64,000 nt of DNA from CADCWK01 sp965218235 (GTDB taxonomy: Bacteria; Chloroflexota; Chloroflexia; Thermomicrobiales; UBA6265), in assembly GCA_965218235.1 (NCBI GenBank), contig OZ244595.1, forward strand, positions 620,001-684,000, read 5' to 3'. Every line of letters begins with the position of its first letter. Positions within the stretch are counted from its first letter, which is position 1. The notes beneath the pieces were generated by a model. The model worked only from the letters and a program-made list of their open reading frames with translations, was not told where the DNA came from and did not search any database. Below are positions 26,959-36,281 of this stretch, in pieces. Made by a program: the position numbers and the translations under genes.

Positions 26959-28455
26959 TCAGACGAGCGGGCGAGACGTCGATGGCTGGTCCGACGGGGT
27001 GTCGATCAGCGCCCGGACGACGGCCGCCAGCCGGCCCACGCCCGTCTCGATCCCGGCCGGCGGGACGCCCGCGAAGCAGAGCCGAACCCGGCGGTCCCCA
27101 CCGCCGCCGGCGTAGAACGGCTGCCCAGCCACGATCAGGACGCCCGCCCGCGCGGCCGCCCGCTGGAGATGGCTCGCCTCAAGGCCGTCGGCGTTCAGAT
27201 GCCCCCAGATGTAGAGCCCGCCCTGGACCGGGCGCCACGAGATCGCACCCACCGGGAATTGGCGGGTCAGGGCCCGCGACATCGTCTCGTACCGGCGCCG
27301 GTGCTCCGCCCGCAGGGTCGCGACGTGGTCGTCGTAGAGCCCCGTCGTCAACATCTCCCGGACGATGTGCTGGCTCAGGGACGTGCCGGAGATGTCGGAC
27401 CGCGCCTTGAGGAGGGCGAGGTGCTTGACGATCGCGACCGGCGCCAGGACCCAGCCGAGTCGGAGCCCGGCCGCGAGGACCTTCGAGACCGTCCCGATCT
27501 GGATCACGAGCCCGCCCTCGTCCAGTTCGCGCAGGGATGGCGGTGGGGGTGTGGAGCCCACGAAGTGGAGCTCGCGGTAGGGCTCGTCCTCGACGACCGG
27601 GATCCGGTGGCGCCGGGCCAGCCGGAGCAGCTCCTGCCGCCGCGCGACCGGCATGGTCGTGCCAGTCGGGTTCTGGAAGGTCGGGTTGGTGTAGATCAGC
27701 TTGGGCGCGTGGCGGAGCAGGAGGTCGTCGAGCTCGTCCGGGTCGGCCCGCTCGACATCCCAGCCGACGATCGTCGCCCCGGCCGAGAGGAAGGTGTGGA
27801 CGGCGCCGAGGTAGCCGGGGCGGTCCATCACGACGGTGTCGCCGGGGTCGAGCAGGCAGCGAGTGATCAAGTCGAGACCCTGCTGGGCGCCGGAGATCAT
27901 CAGCACCTGCCGGCCGTCGGTCCCGTACCGCTCGGCGATCGCCGACCGGAGGGGCGGGTGGCCGGCGGTCGGCAGCAGGCCGAGGGCGGCCGTCGCGCCC
28001 GTCCGCAGCACCCGGTCGGTCAGGCGGCGGAGGTCGTCGTTCGGGAAGCGGTCGAGCGCCGGCATCCCCGCGCCGAACGAGACCGTGCCAGGGATGGCCT
28101 CGTCGACCAGCGTCTGGAGCGCCGGATCGAGGAACCGCCGGGCACTGGCCGAGAGCTTGCCGCGCCAGGCGAACGGGGCCCCGTCGCCGCCCGCCCCCTC
28201 ACCACCGACCACGAACGTGCCCCGGCCGACCTGCCCCCGGACCAGTCCACGCGCCTCCAGCTCCCGATAGGCGGTCACGACCGTCGTCCGGCTGACCCCG
28301 AGCCGCCGCGCCAGTTCGCGCTCCGACGGCAGCCGGTCGCCCAGCGCGAGATCACCCCGACTCACCGCGGAGGCGAGCGCATCGGTCAGCTGTCGGGACA
28401 GCGTACCGATATTGGACCGGTCCACGCGCACATCCAGCGGATCCATAGCGGTCAT
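26959..28455 (-). CDS. MocR-type GntR/aminotransferase-fold transcriptional regulator
   Basis: The protein has 498 residues. The N-terminal GntR winged HTH (LPSERELARRLGVSRTTVVT, then GRGTFVV) is fused to a fold-type I aminotransferase domain. The PLP lysine is Lys325 in TVSKVLAAGLRLGW, with further motifs PTFQNPTGTTMP and DEPYRELHF. Such proteins sense PLP or amino compounds and often control divergent genes. A LysE-type exporter starts on the other side of the shared 365-base region, a likely target. ATG 28455 is chosen, with no strong ribosome site. Confidence 0.88.
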   Translation of the reverse strand: MTAMDPLDVRVDRSNIGTLSRQLTDALASAVSRGDLALGDRLPSERELARRLGVSRTTVVTAYRELEARGLVRGQVGRGTFVVGGEGAGGDGAPFAWRGKLSASARRFLDPALQTLVDEAIPGTVSFGAGMPALDRFPNDDLRRLTDRVLRTGATAALGLLPTAGHPPLRSAIAERYGTDGRQVLMISGAQQGLDLITRCLLDPGDTVVMDRPGYLGAVHTFLSAGATIVGWDVERADPDELDDLLLRHAPKLIYTNPTFQNPTGTTMPVARRQELLRLARRHRIPVVEDEPYRELHFVGSTPPPPSLRELDEGGLVIQIGTVSKVLAAGLRLGWVLAPVAIVKHLALLKARSDISGTSLSQHIVREMLTTGLYDDHVATLRAEHRRRYETMSRALTRQFPVGAISWRPVQGGLYIWGHLNADGLEASHLQRAAARAGVLIVAGQPFYAGGGGDRRVRLCFAGVPPAGIETGVGRLAAVVRALIDTPSDQPSTSRPLV

Positions 28456-28610
28456 TCTGGTCTGAGTGGGTGCCAATCGCAAGGTCCATTGGCGGATTGG
28501 CTCTATACATGATCGGGAACCGTGGCTAATCTGTCGCTCTGCAAACTGGTTGGTCCCTACGGGATGCGCCGCACCGGAGCCCGGACCATCTATGGCCGGG
28601 CATCCCCGTA

Positions 28611-28793
28611 ATACGGAATCCGGGTAAACGCCATTGGTTCCGCGACGAGGTGGTGGCGAGCAGACCTCTCCCCCCAGCCCCCTCTCTGGGCCCGGTGAGC
28701 CGATCACCGCTTCAGCGGTGGGAGCGATCCGGGCCCAGAGAGGGGGAGCGGCCGCTTCCGAGCAAAGACGCAGCGTTTAGCCGGACTCCGTAT
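28611..28793. mobile_element. 183-bp MITE-like element with 21-bp terminal inverted repeats
   Basis: The ends 28611-28631 and 28773-28793 are inverted repeats matching at 19 of 21 positions. Inside is a second, perfect 18-bp inverted repeat, CCCCCTCTCTGGGCCCGG at 28678-28695 against 28729-28746, which encloses a CACCGC-TTCA-GCGGTG hairpin. It encodes nothing. It lies in the regulatory region between the MocR-type gene and the LysE gene. Confidence 0.6.
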
Positions 28794-28820
28794 AAGGCGA
28801 AAGATCTGGTGGAGGATCAC

Positions 28821-29417
28821 ATGACCACGAATCTGCTGCTCGCCTTCGTCGCCTTCGCGGTCGTGATGAGTGTGACGCCCGGCCCGAACAACGCGATGCT
28901 GGTCGCCTCGGGAGCGAACTTCGGCTTTCGCCGGTCGGTCCCCCACATGCTCGGGATCTCCGGCGGCATGGTCATCATGATCCTGGCGGTCGGGCTGGGG
29001 CTGGTCGGCCTGTTCGAGGCCTGGCCGCCGCTCTACGATGTCCTCCGGTGGGTTGGAGCGGCCTATCTCCTCTGGCTGGCCCGGCAACTGGCCCGCTCCG
29101 GGGGGCCGCGGGCCGTCGGGACGGCTGCCCGACCGGTCACGTTCCTCGGCGCCGCCGCCTTCCAGTGGGTCAACCCAAAGGCGTGGATTCTGTCTCTCGG
29201 GGCGGTCACCGCCTACATCCCGCAGGATGACTACGTCCGGAACCTGCTCCTCGTCGCCGTGACCTTCGGGGTGATCTCCTTCCCCAGCATTGGCATCTGG
29301 GCCGGGTTTGGGCTCGCCCTGCGCCGCTTCCTCGAATCGCCCGGCCGGATCGTCCTGTTCAACCGGGCGATGGCCGTCCTGCTCGCACTGTCGATCTACC
29401 CGATCCTGCGCCACTGA
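28821..29417 (+). CDS. LysE/RhtB-family amino acid exporter
   Basis: A 198-residue inner-membrane exporter with about six membrane segments. It carries the family signature SVTPGPNNAMLVASGANFGF near residues 18-37 and FQWVNPKAWILSLGA in the second half. GGAGG at 28811-28815 precedes the ATG. It is divergent from the MocR-type regulator, which may control it in response to an amino acid, with a MITE-like element in between. Confidence 0.9.
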   Translation: MTTNLLLAFVAFAVVMSVTPGPNNAMLVASGANFGFRRSVPHMLGISGGMVIMILAVGLGLVGLFEAWPPLYDVLRWVGAAYLLWLARQLARSGGPRAVGTAARPVTFLGAAAFQWVNPKAWILSLGAVTAYIPQDDYVRNLLLVAVTFGVISFPSIGIWAGFGLALRRFLESPGRIVLFNRAMAVLLALSIYPILRH

Positions 29418-29577
29418 CGGGATCTGGCGTCGCGCCGATCGATGGAATCCGGGGTCGATTTTCGGCATCCTGACCATGGCTGGTCAGCATCGTGCGGTCG
29501 TGTCCGCCACCATCACTCGTCGTGGTGGGCCCTTGAGCCGTACGCCGCCAGCCGGCGACCATGAGGAGACACCCGCC

Positions 29578-30231
29578 ATGCGATCAGTCTCGACCATCAT
29601 CGGAGCGGCCGTCCTGTCGCTTTCCCTGACCGTCCTCGCCGTGCCCACCGCCGTCGGGGCGCAGGGAACCCCGGCCACTCCCGCCGGCACGCCATCGGGG
29701 CTCGGCGCGGCCGACTGCACCGTCGACCCGATCGACCCGGGCAGCTACGGTGCGGCCGCCGTCTCCGCGACGCCCCAGGCCGTGGCCCCCGACCTCTCCG
29801 CCGCCGAGCCTGTCGATGACGCGACCGCGTTCGCCGTCTACGACACGATCGTCCAGTCGATCGCCTGCACCAACGCCGGCGACCTTGGCCGCCTGCTGGC
29901 CGTGATCGATCCCTCCTACGCCCAGACGCTCCTCGGCGTTCCCGCCGGTCAGGTCCAGGCCGCGATCGATGCCGCCGCCGCCACGTCCCCGGAGCAGGGC
30001 GAGACCGGCACGCCGCTGGCCGACGACAACGATCAGAGCGCAATCGTCTCGACCCTCCGTGGCATCAGCGACATCGTGACGCTGCCGGACGGTCAGGTCG
30101 CGGCGACCGTTCAGATCGACAGCCCGCAGACCGGCCCGGTCTCTGCCATCATCTCCCTGCGCATGGGTGAGGACCGCTACCTCATCACCAACTACGTCTT
30201 CCTCGATCCGGAGGCGACCCCGGCCGCATAG
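29578..30231 (+). CDS. exported protein of unknown function (paralogue of 48989-49648)
   Basis: The protein has 217 residues. A signal peptide (TIIGAAVLSLSLTVLAVPTAVGA) leads into a TPATPAGTPSGLG linker and a domain beginning ADCTVDPIDPGSYG. The domain contains QSIACTNAGDLGRLLAVIDP and ends with LITNYVFLDPEA. The helix-rich first half with a beta-rich end resembles NTF2/SnoaL-like folds, but this is a guess. GAGGAG precedes the ATG. A clear paralogue is at 49 kb on the other strand. Confidence 0.8.
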   Translation: MRSVSTIIGAAVLSLSLTVLAVPTAVGAQGTPATPAGTPSGLGAADCTVDPIDPGSYGAAAVSATPQAVAPDLSAAEPVDDATAFAVYDTIVQSIACTNAGDLGRLLAVIDPSYAQTLLGVPAGQVQAAIDAAAATSPEQGETGTPLADDNDQSAIVSTLRGISDIVTLPDGQVAATVQIDSPQTGPVSAIISLRMGEDRYLITNYVFLDPEATPAA

Positions 30232-30317
30232 CATCCGTCGTTATGGGAGGGGATCGTCTGAACGCAATCGCGCCCCGCTGCAAAACGGCTGGCAGCGGGG
30301 CGCAATCGTAGACGGGC

Positions 30318-30492
30318 GATCCCTCTCGCTGCGCTGGTGGTCGCCCGGCCGCCGGAACGGCCATCGCCGCCAGGCGAGACGGTCTTCGCCGCCAACGTAT
30401 GACATCGCACACCGGTGTTCCCGAACACTGGGATCGCAGCGCGGTGTGGCGCCTGTCGGCGCGGACCCCAGGTCGGCGATGCGAGAGGGATC
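30318..30492. repeat. 175-bp intergenic repeat, copy 3, with 12-bp perfect terminal inverted repeats
   Basis: GATCCCTCTCGC at 30318-30329 and GCGAGAGGGATC at 30481-30492 are perfect inverted ends. Internal blocks match copies 1 and 2. It lies between convergent genes, 86 bases after one stop and 25 bases before the other. Confidence 0.65.
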
Positions 30493-30517
30493 TCCCTACT
30501 GACACGCCATGTGCCGC

Positions 30518-32089
30518 TCAGGCAGGCGGTAGCGTCGTCTCCGTTGCTGGCGCATCTGGTACCCGGCTCAGGACGATCCGGTTGTACGGCACCCAGCGGG
30601 ACCAGGTGACCCAGCTGTCGACGTAGGTGGGGTCGGTCGTCGGGTCGATCCCGGCGACCGGTCGTGGCGCCGCGAAGTCGATCACGTAGGCCGGCGCGGG
30701 GAGTGGGACCGGGTCGTCCCGCCAGAGGAAGTTGACCGCCAGCAGCCAGCGCACCGGGGCTGGCTGGTCGTCTTGCAGCCGGTCGATCGCGGCGCTGATC
30801 CGGGCCATGTCCGTGAACGTATCGAGCAGGTAGCGGTCCGAGTACCAGGACAGCGTCCCGACCTCGCCCCGGAAGTCGACCGTCGCGCCGGGCTCGACCT
30901 CGGCCCGGATCTCGCCGGCGATCACGCGGTACTGCTCGGGACGGGCCCAGTTGCTGTGGATCGGGGCCTGCCCGAGCGGCGCGCCCTGGCCGGCCAGCAG
31001 GGTCAGGAGCGCCGCGGCCGGCAGCAGGGTGGCGGCGTACGCGAGCGGCCGGCCGATCGCCGGGCGCCAGGCTGCCAGCCGGCGCACCGCCTCACCGGCC
31101 CCGAGCCCACCGAGAACGGCGATCACGACGACCTCATGGGTGTAGTACCAGTGGAACGGCGGAACGCCCAGGACCGAGTAGGCGAGGTAGTGGGCGACGC
31201 CGTAGAGGACCAGGGCGACCATTGCCCGCCGGGCGATGCTCGTGCTCCGGCGGAGGGCGAGCACGGCCAACGGAATCAGGAGCACCGGCCAGACCGAGCC
31301 GATTGTCGCGGCCGGGAACCGGTCGAGGTAGAGCAGCGGCCCGTTGACGAACAGCGTCGTCCCGGCCCAGGGCTGCTGGTCGACCTTGATGATGAGCGTG
31401 TCGGGGATCAGGGAGCCGAGGTGGACCCAGGAGAACAGGTACCAGGGCAGGATCGTCAGCCCGTACGTCAGCACCACGCGGCCCCGCGCCGGCAAGGATG
31501 CGGGGATGACCGCCAGGATGACGATCAGGAGGAGCAGGCCTTCGGGCCGGGCGATGGTCAGCAGCCCGAGGGAGACCGCCATCGCTCCCCAGCGCCGGGT
31601 CAGGAACTGGAGCAGCGCCGTCAGCATCAGCAGAATGAAGAGGGAGCCTTCCAGCCCGATCGCCGAGAGCAGCAGCGGGCTCGTCGCCAGAATGGCGAAG
31701 GCAGACAGGCCGGCGTAGGCGGCGCCGGTGATCTGGCGGGAGATTCCGAGTAGGACCGCCAGGGTCAGGGTCCACTCGATCGCCATCGCGACCGCGACGG
31801 CGGTCAGGGCCGAGCCGGTCACTTTGGCGAACGCCGCCAGCACGATCACGTTCAGCGGTGAGGTCGCCGTATTGGTGGTCTGGCTGGGAAAGAAGCCCCA
31901 ACCGAGATCATCGGCCAGGTTGCGGACGTACTGGAGAGTGATGTAGGTGTCATCGATGTAGGTGCTCTGAAAGATCCGGGCGTAGGCGAACAAACCAACG
32001 GCGATGAGGCACCACAGAGCAGCCTGCCCTACCCTGACCATCCGGGTGGCGCGCTGGCGGGAGTGTGATATCGCAAAAGAATCCCCCAT
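30518..32089 (-). CDS. polytopic membrane protein, GT-C-like glycosyltransferase
   Basis: A 523-residue protein with about ten membrane segments. The first loop after TM1 carries YIDDTYITLQYVRNLADDLG then TNTATSPLNVIV. This acidic-pair loop and following pattern is typical of lipid-phosphosugar-dependent GT-C enzymes such as mycobacterial arabinofuranosyltransferase-like proteins. A soluble C-terminal domain of about 130 residues follows. ATG 32089 follows CAGGGAAC. It would act on the outer membrane face on glycan or protein acceptors. The assignment to a specific family is tentative. Confidence 0.7.
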   Translation of the reverse strand: MGDSFAISHSRQRATRMVRVGQAALWCLIAVGLFAYARIFQSTYIDDTYITLQYVRNLADDLGWGFFPSQTTNTATSPLNVIVLAAFAKVTGSALTAVAVAMAIEWTLTLAVLLGISRQITGAAYAGLSAFAILATSPLLLSAIGLEGSLFILLMLTALLQFLTRRWGAMAVSLGLLTIARPEGLLLLIVILAVIPASLPARGRVVLTYGLTILPWYLFSWVHLGSLIPDTLIIKVDQQPWAGTTLFVNGPLLYLDRFPAATIGSVWPVLLIPLAVLALRRSTSIARRAMVALVLYGVAHYLAYSVLGVPPFHWYYTHEVVVIAVLGGLGAGEAVRRLAAWRPAIGRPLAYAATLLPAAALLTLLAGQGAPLGQAPIHSNWARPEQYRVIAGEIRAEVEPGATVDFRGEVGTLSWYSDRYLLDTFTDMARISAAIDRLQDDQPAPVRWLLAVNFLWRDDPVPLPAPAYVIDFAAPRPVAGIDPTTDPTYVDSWVTWSRWVPYNRIVLSRVPDAPATETTLPPA

Positions 32090-32237
32090 GTGTTCCCTGA
32101 CGTGTGTCCAGCCCGAGTGATCAATGACGGTGGCGGTTCCGGCCGCGGGTTCGGCCAGCGAATGCGGCGATGACCGATCCCGTCCCGGTTGCGGCAGACT
32201 GCTCCGGGGCAAGATCGGTCATCGTACGTCAGTCGTG

Positions 32238-32264
32238 GTGACGGTCCGCCGTCAGGACCGTCAC
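32238..32264 (-). terminator. 10-bp stem hairpin downstream of 32281-32922
   Basis: GTGACGGTCC (32238-32247) pairs perfectly with GGACCGTCAC (32255-32264) over a 7-base loop, 16 bases past the stop of the minus-strand gene. No T run follows. Confidence 0.5.
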
Positions 32265-32280
32265 GGAACCGCCTTCGACC

Positions 32281-32922
32281 TTAGGCGGTCGGGGTCGGAG
32301 TTGGGGCCGGAGTCTCGGTCGGGGCCGGGGTCGGCGCGTTGGCCGGCGCGATCGGCGTGGCGATGGTCGGGTCGGCCGGCGAATTGGCGGCTGTCTCGAC
32401 GACGTAGACCGTCACCGCGATCTGATCCTTGCCGAGCCCGAGCAAGCCGGTGCTGTCCTCGCCAAGGATCGCAACGCCGGTCACCGTTGAGTCACCGACC
32501 GGCTGCAGGGCGATGGTGAGCTTGCCGTCGATATTCGGGCCGGCGATCTGCCCACAGGCGATGATCGTGCCGAACATCTCGGGGCTGGCGTGGATGGCCA
32601 GGACATTGCCGCCGTTGGCGACATCTTCGAGCGTCGCGTCGATCGACCCCTTTGAGGTCAGAACGGGGACGCCGGTCGGGGTGCCGAGGACGGTGGCGTC
32701 GGGCTGATCGGCGCCGAAGGGGGTGGTGTTGTCGAGCTGGTAGGCGGGCTGCGCGGTCGGCATCTCGCAGGTGCCCTGGTGGATGGCGACCGGGTAGTTG
32801 CCGCCGGTCGAGTCGCCAGCCGCGGGCGTCGCCTGACTGGCGATGGCCGACGAGCTGCCGAGCAGGAGCACGGCGGCGAACAGAGGGGCGGTCACGAACG
32901 CGCTGATGCGATGGATCTTCAA
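32281..32922 (-). CDS. exported protein of unknown function with CHRD-like core
   Basis: The protein has 213 residues from a TTG start at 32922, supported by a strong AAGAGGAGAG ribosome site. It has a signal peptide (ISAFVTAPLFAAVLLLGSSSAIA) and a mature part with QGTCEMPTAQPAYQL. Its beta-rich core contains VLAIHASPEMFGTIIACGQI, resembling CHRD or superoxide-dismutase-like repeats found in other Chloroflexi exported proteins. A Pro/Thr-rich tail (APTPAPTETPAPTPTPTA) may span or anchor in the cell wall. Function is unknown. Confidence 0.75.
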   Translation of the reverse strand: MKIHRISAFVTAPLFAAVLLLGSSSAIASQATPAAGDSTGGNYPVAIHQGTCEMPTAQPAYQLDNTTPFGADQPDATVLGTPTGVPVLTSKGSIDATLEDVANGGNVLAIHASPEMFGTIIACGQIAGPNIDGKLTIALQPVGDSTVTGVAILGEDSTGLLGLGKDQIAVTVYVVETAANSPADPTIATPIAPANAPTPAPTETPAPTPTPTA

Positions 32923-33103
32923 ATCGACTCTCCTCTTGATTGCGGCGCGTCTGACCACGTCGGTCAGCCGGAAGCGCACGGTTTACGGATCGCCCGAGCG
33001 TGCCAACGTCGGTGGGTCGTCTCTGATTGCCACGCTCCAGTCATCTCCCGGTACGCACGGTGCATTCCACCTTCATCGGAATGGACGATGGTTTATCGTC
33101 GGA

Positions 33104-35143
33104 TCACCCGAAGAACCAGGCCGGCTGATAGACCGAGACCGAGGCCGAGTCCCAGACACGAACATAGTCATGGCTGTCGATCGTCGCCGTCGGCTGGTCG
33201 CCGGTGAACTCCCGAAACGACATCACGACGCAGGGCGCGAAGTTCCTGTTGGGCCGCTGATGAGCGAGCGTCCTCGTATCGTTGACGACGCCGATGTGCT
33301 CGATGTCGGGCTGGTACGTCAGCGTGTCATCCAGGAGCTCCCAGACCGGGTACTCGGCCGCGTCGAAGCGCCAGAGCCCGATCGCGGCGCAACGGGTCGT
33401 CGCGACGAAGGCGGCCGCCCCCTCGAAGTCCGCCTGGAGCTGCGGCCGGGTGACGAAGAGCTGGTCCTCGGGCGATTCCCCCGCCATCGCGCCCACTCGC
33501 TGGGTCGGGTGATAGATGTCGTTGCCGATCAGAGGCCGGTGCTGGGCGTAGAGCAGGAACGGGATCGCGCCGACCAGCAGGACGACCGTGGCCAGCCGGG
33601 GCAGCCACTGCCGCCGGAACAGCCCGAACGCCAGCCCGGCGACCGGCGCGAACAGGACGAACGTGGTCAGGTAGAGGCGGGTGCTCCAGGGCGACCATTT
33701 CAGCAGCAGGGCAAAGAGCAGAAAGCCCAGCACCGTGCTGGCGGCGTAGAGCAGGACCGGCGCCCGGCGCAGCGCCGGGACGACGAGGATCGCGACCAGC
33801 AGGACAGCGATCAGGGCGAGGTGGAGCAGATTGCCGGCGCCGTCCTCGTTGGTGTGGGGCGCGGCGATGTTGAACAGCTGGCCGGCCCAGGTCGTGCCCG
33901 GGTCATTGGCGTCAATCCCGAACCGGGCCAGGAAATCCGCCACCGCCGTGGTCTGCGCCGCGGATCGGTTGGGCAGGCCGATGTTGAGGGCCAGGTAGCG
34001 GACCGTGTTCGAGAACAGCGTCGAGAGCGAGAAGACGTCGTTGGTGTACCTGCCCCAGTCCTGACCCGGCGGGCTCTCCTGACCCGGACCCATCGGCGAG
34101 CCATAGAGCGCGTTGTTGCGCAGGTACTGGCCCAGGTTCAGGGCCAGCGCCAGTCCGCCGGCGGCCAGCCCCAACGGGACGGCGCGCCAGCGGAACCGGC
34201 GCAGGACGATCGGCACCAGCCAGAGGAGGAACGGCAGGGCGAAGACGTAACCGGTCGTCTTGGTCAGGATGGCGAGGCCGAGGGCGGCTCCGATCGCCAG
34301 CCCGACCGGGACCGGACGGACGATCGCCGTTCGCGATGCCGGCGATGCATTCCGAAGACGGAGGACCCAGTAGACCAGGACAACGACCCAGAAGGCCTCG
34401 GCGAGGTCGTTCTGGGCGGTCGAGCCCTGCAGGACCGCCATCGGGATCGTCGCCGCGAAGACGGCCGCGAAGACCTGCCCGCGTGGGCTGGCACCCAGCT
34501 CCCGGGCGACGAGGCTGACGCCGACCGCCGAGCCGCCGAGGGCGAACCACTGGATGAGATTGGCCCAGGCGTCGCCGCCGCCGAGGATCATGAACTGGGT
34601 GATCGCGTACTCGGCCCAGGGGTTGAGGTTGAGCTGGCGCGAGACCGCCGTCGGGTAGAAGCTGACGCTCCCGTCCTGGATCCAGTGCATGACGCGGGGC
34701 AGGTGGTAGTCGAGCGCGTCGTTGGTGCTGATCCCGCCCGTCACGGCCAGGAAGCCGGCGATCAGCAGCACCACGGCGATCCCGCCGAGACCGACCCCGT
34801 GCTCCCGGAGTCGCGCAACCGATACCGCCGGAAGCCCGAGCGCGGGCGGCTGGCCTACCCGCCATGGAGCGGGGATCGCCACGATGCCGAGCTGGCCGCG
34901 GTTGATCCGCCAGGGCGTGGCCGCCACCGCGAGGCCGATCGCCAGGATCCAGACCGAGGCGACCGCCGGTTCAGTCAGGGCGGAGGCGAGGCTGAGCCCC
35001 TCCATGATGGCCGTCGAGACCACGCCCCAGACGAGTGCCCCGGTCAGGAACGTGTGGCGCCAGTCACGGTGGGAGCGGCCGGTGCGCAGAAAGGCGCAGA
35101 GCCAGAATGCCATGGAGGCAAGCAAGGGCAGGACGATCAGCAC
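33104..35143 (-). CDS. polytopic membrane protein, GT39/ArnT-like glycosyltransferase
   Basis: The protein has 679 residues. About a dozen membrane segments occupy residues 1-520, followed by a C-terminal extracytoplasmic domain of about 150 residues with two Cys. The first large loop contains STNDALDYHLPRVMHWIQDG, the Asp/His pattern of family-39-type mannosyl or aminoarabinose transferases. GTG 35143 follows CAGGGAGCC. It and the protein at 30518 could modify envelope glycans or the Thr/Pro-rich exported proteins in this region; that link is inference only. Confidence 0.72.
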   Translation of the reverse strand: MLIVLPLLASMAFWLCAFLRTGRSHRDWRHTFLTGALVWGVVSTAIMEGLSLASALTEPAVASVWILAIGLAVAATPWRINRGQLGIVAIPAPWRVGQPPALGLPAVSVARLREHGVGLGGIAVVLLIAGFLAVTGGISTNDALDYHLPRVMHWIQDGSVSFYPTAVSRQLNLNPWAEYAITQFMILGGGDAWANLIQWFALGGSAVGVSLVARELGASPRGQVFAAVFAATIPMAVLQGSTAQNDLAEAFWVVVLVYWVLRLRNASPASRTAIVRPVPVGLAIGAALGLAILTKTTGYVFALPFLLWLVPIVLRRFRWRAVPLGLAAGGLALALNLGQYLRNNALYGSPMGPGQESPPGQDWGRYTNDVFSLSTLFSNTVRYLALNIGLPNRSAAQTTAVADFLARFGIDANDPGTTWAGQLFNIAAPHTNEDGAGNLLHLALIAVLLVAILVVPALRRAPVLLYAASTVLGFLLFALLLKWSPWSTRLYLTTFVLFAPVAGLAFGLFRRQWLPRLATVVLLVGAIPFLLYAQHRPLIGNDIYHPTQRVGAMAGESPEDQLFVTRPQLQADFEGAAAFVATTRCAAIGLWRFDAAEYPVWELLDDTLTYQPDIEHIGVVNDTRTLAHQRPNRNFAPCVVMSFREFTGDQPTATIDSHDYVRVWDSASVSVYQPAWFFG

Positions 35144-35238
35144 CGGTGGCTCCCTGGTTGGGTGGGAAATTATGGAGGGTCGAAGAGGGGTGAGGAGGGG
35201 GGCGTCATCGCGCGGGGCTGGTGATGACCTCGACCGGA

Positions 35239-36168
35239 TCAGTCCTCGGAGGCAGCCGGCTCGGCGGACGGGTCCTCGGTTCGGGCGACGTGGCGCTGTT
35301 CGGTCTCCTGGACGCTGGCGCCCTCGAGGTGCATGACCTTGATATGCGACGACAGCGATGCCCCAAAGAGCACGATCAGGGCCACCCAGTAGACCCAGGT
35401 AAGGAGAAACGCCGCGGAGGCAAATGGTCCGTAGAGCGTGGACAGGGTCTCCCAGAGCAGGTCGACGAGGGCGGTGAAAGCGCCCCGGGTAATGAGGAAC
35501 AGGGCGGTCGCGGACGCGGCGGCGATCAGCACGGCCCGCCACATCCGGTGTCCCAGCGGGACCACCGCGTAGACGAGGGTGAACGCACCGAAGATCAGGA
35601 GTGTCTGGGCGAGTTCCACCAGAACCCACGTCAAACGGTCGTCGCCGGCTGGCTCCCGGCCAAGGCTCCGCTCGACGAAGGACAGGACGGGGCGGGTCGC
35701 GATGGCCATGATCGCCACGACCGCGACGCCCACGACCAGCGTCGCTTCGGTCATCGTCTTGCGCCGGAACGAATCGTCCCGCTGGTCGACATCGGACATC
35801 CGATCGAGCGAGAGGATGAGTGTCCCGAGGACGCGGCGGCCGGTGAACAGGACCACGACGACCGCGATGATGCCGAGCCGCTCACGCTCCTCTCTGGCCC
35901 CCGCGACGAGCGCCGTCGGATCGATCTGTTCGCCCGGTACGAACTGGTTGACCCCATCGACGATCCGCTCGCCGACCCACTGGGGATCGGTGAGATAGGA
36001 CGAGACGATGATGACCATGATGACCAGCGGGAAGAACGACAGCAGGGTGTAGAAGGACAATGCCGCCGCCCAGACGAGTCCGTCGTTGGCGAACAGGTCT
36101 TGGACCGAGCGGTTGATGACCATCGGCAAACCGCCCCGCCGCCACGTCGATGTCTTCCACGGGGTCAT
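35239..36168 (-). CDS. YihY/BrkB-family inner-membrane protein
   Basis: A 309-residue protein with six membrane segments and the family signature ANDGLVWAAALSFYTLLSFF near residues 26-45, plus RRKTMTEATLVVG and LLTWVYWVALIVLFGASLS. Family members have no agreed function. The acidic C-terminal tail (EDPSAEPAASED) is typical. ATG 36168 is used; ATG 36123 is an alternative. It sits just downstream of the DUF2382 cluster on the same strand and may be part of the same stress response. Confidence 0.88.
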   Translation of the reverse strand: MTPWKTSTWRRGGLPMVINRSVQDLFANDGLVWAAALSFYTLLSFFPLVIMVIIVSSYLTDPQWVGERIVDGVNQFVPGEQIDPTALVAGAREERERLGIIAVVVVLFTGRRVLGTLILSLDRMSDVDQRDDSFRRKTMTEATLVVGVAVVAIMAIATRPVLSFVERSLGREPAGDDRLTWVLVELAQTLLIFGAFTLVYAVVPLGHRMWRAVLIAAASATALFLITRGAFTALVDLLWETLSTLYGPFASAAFLLTWVYWVALIVLFGASLSSHIKVMHLEGASVQETEQRHVARTEDPSAEPAASED

Positions 36169-36281
36169 GCGAACTGGCCCATGAACGGGGACGGCGAAGA
36201 ACCGGTGGGCTCCTCGCCGTTTCGTGATCGGTCCGCACGGCCGCGTGCCCAACCCATGTTTCGGTCCTGGTCAGTCAGCAA

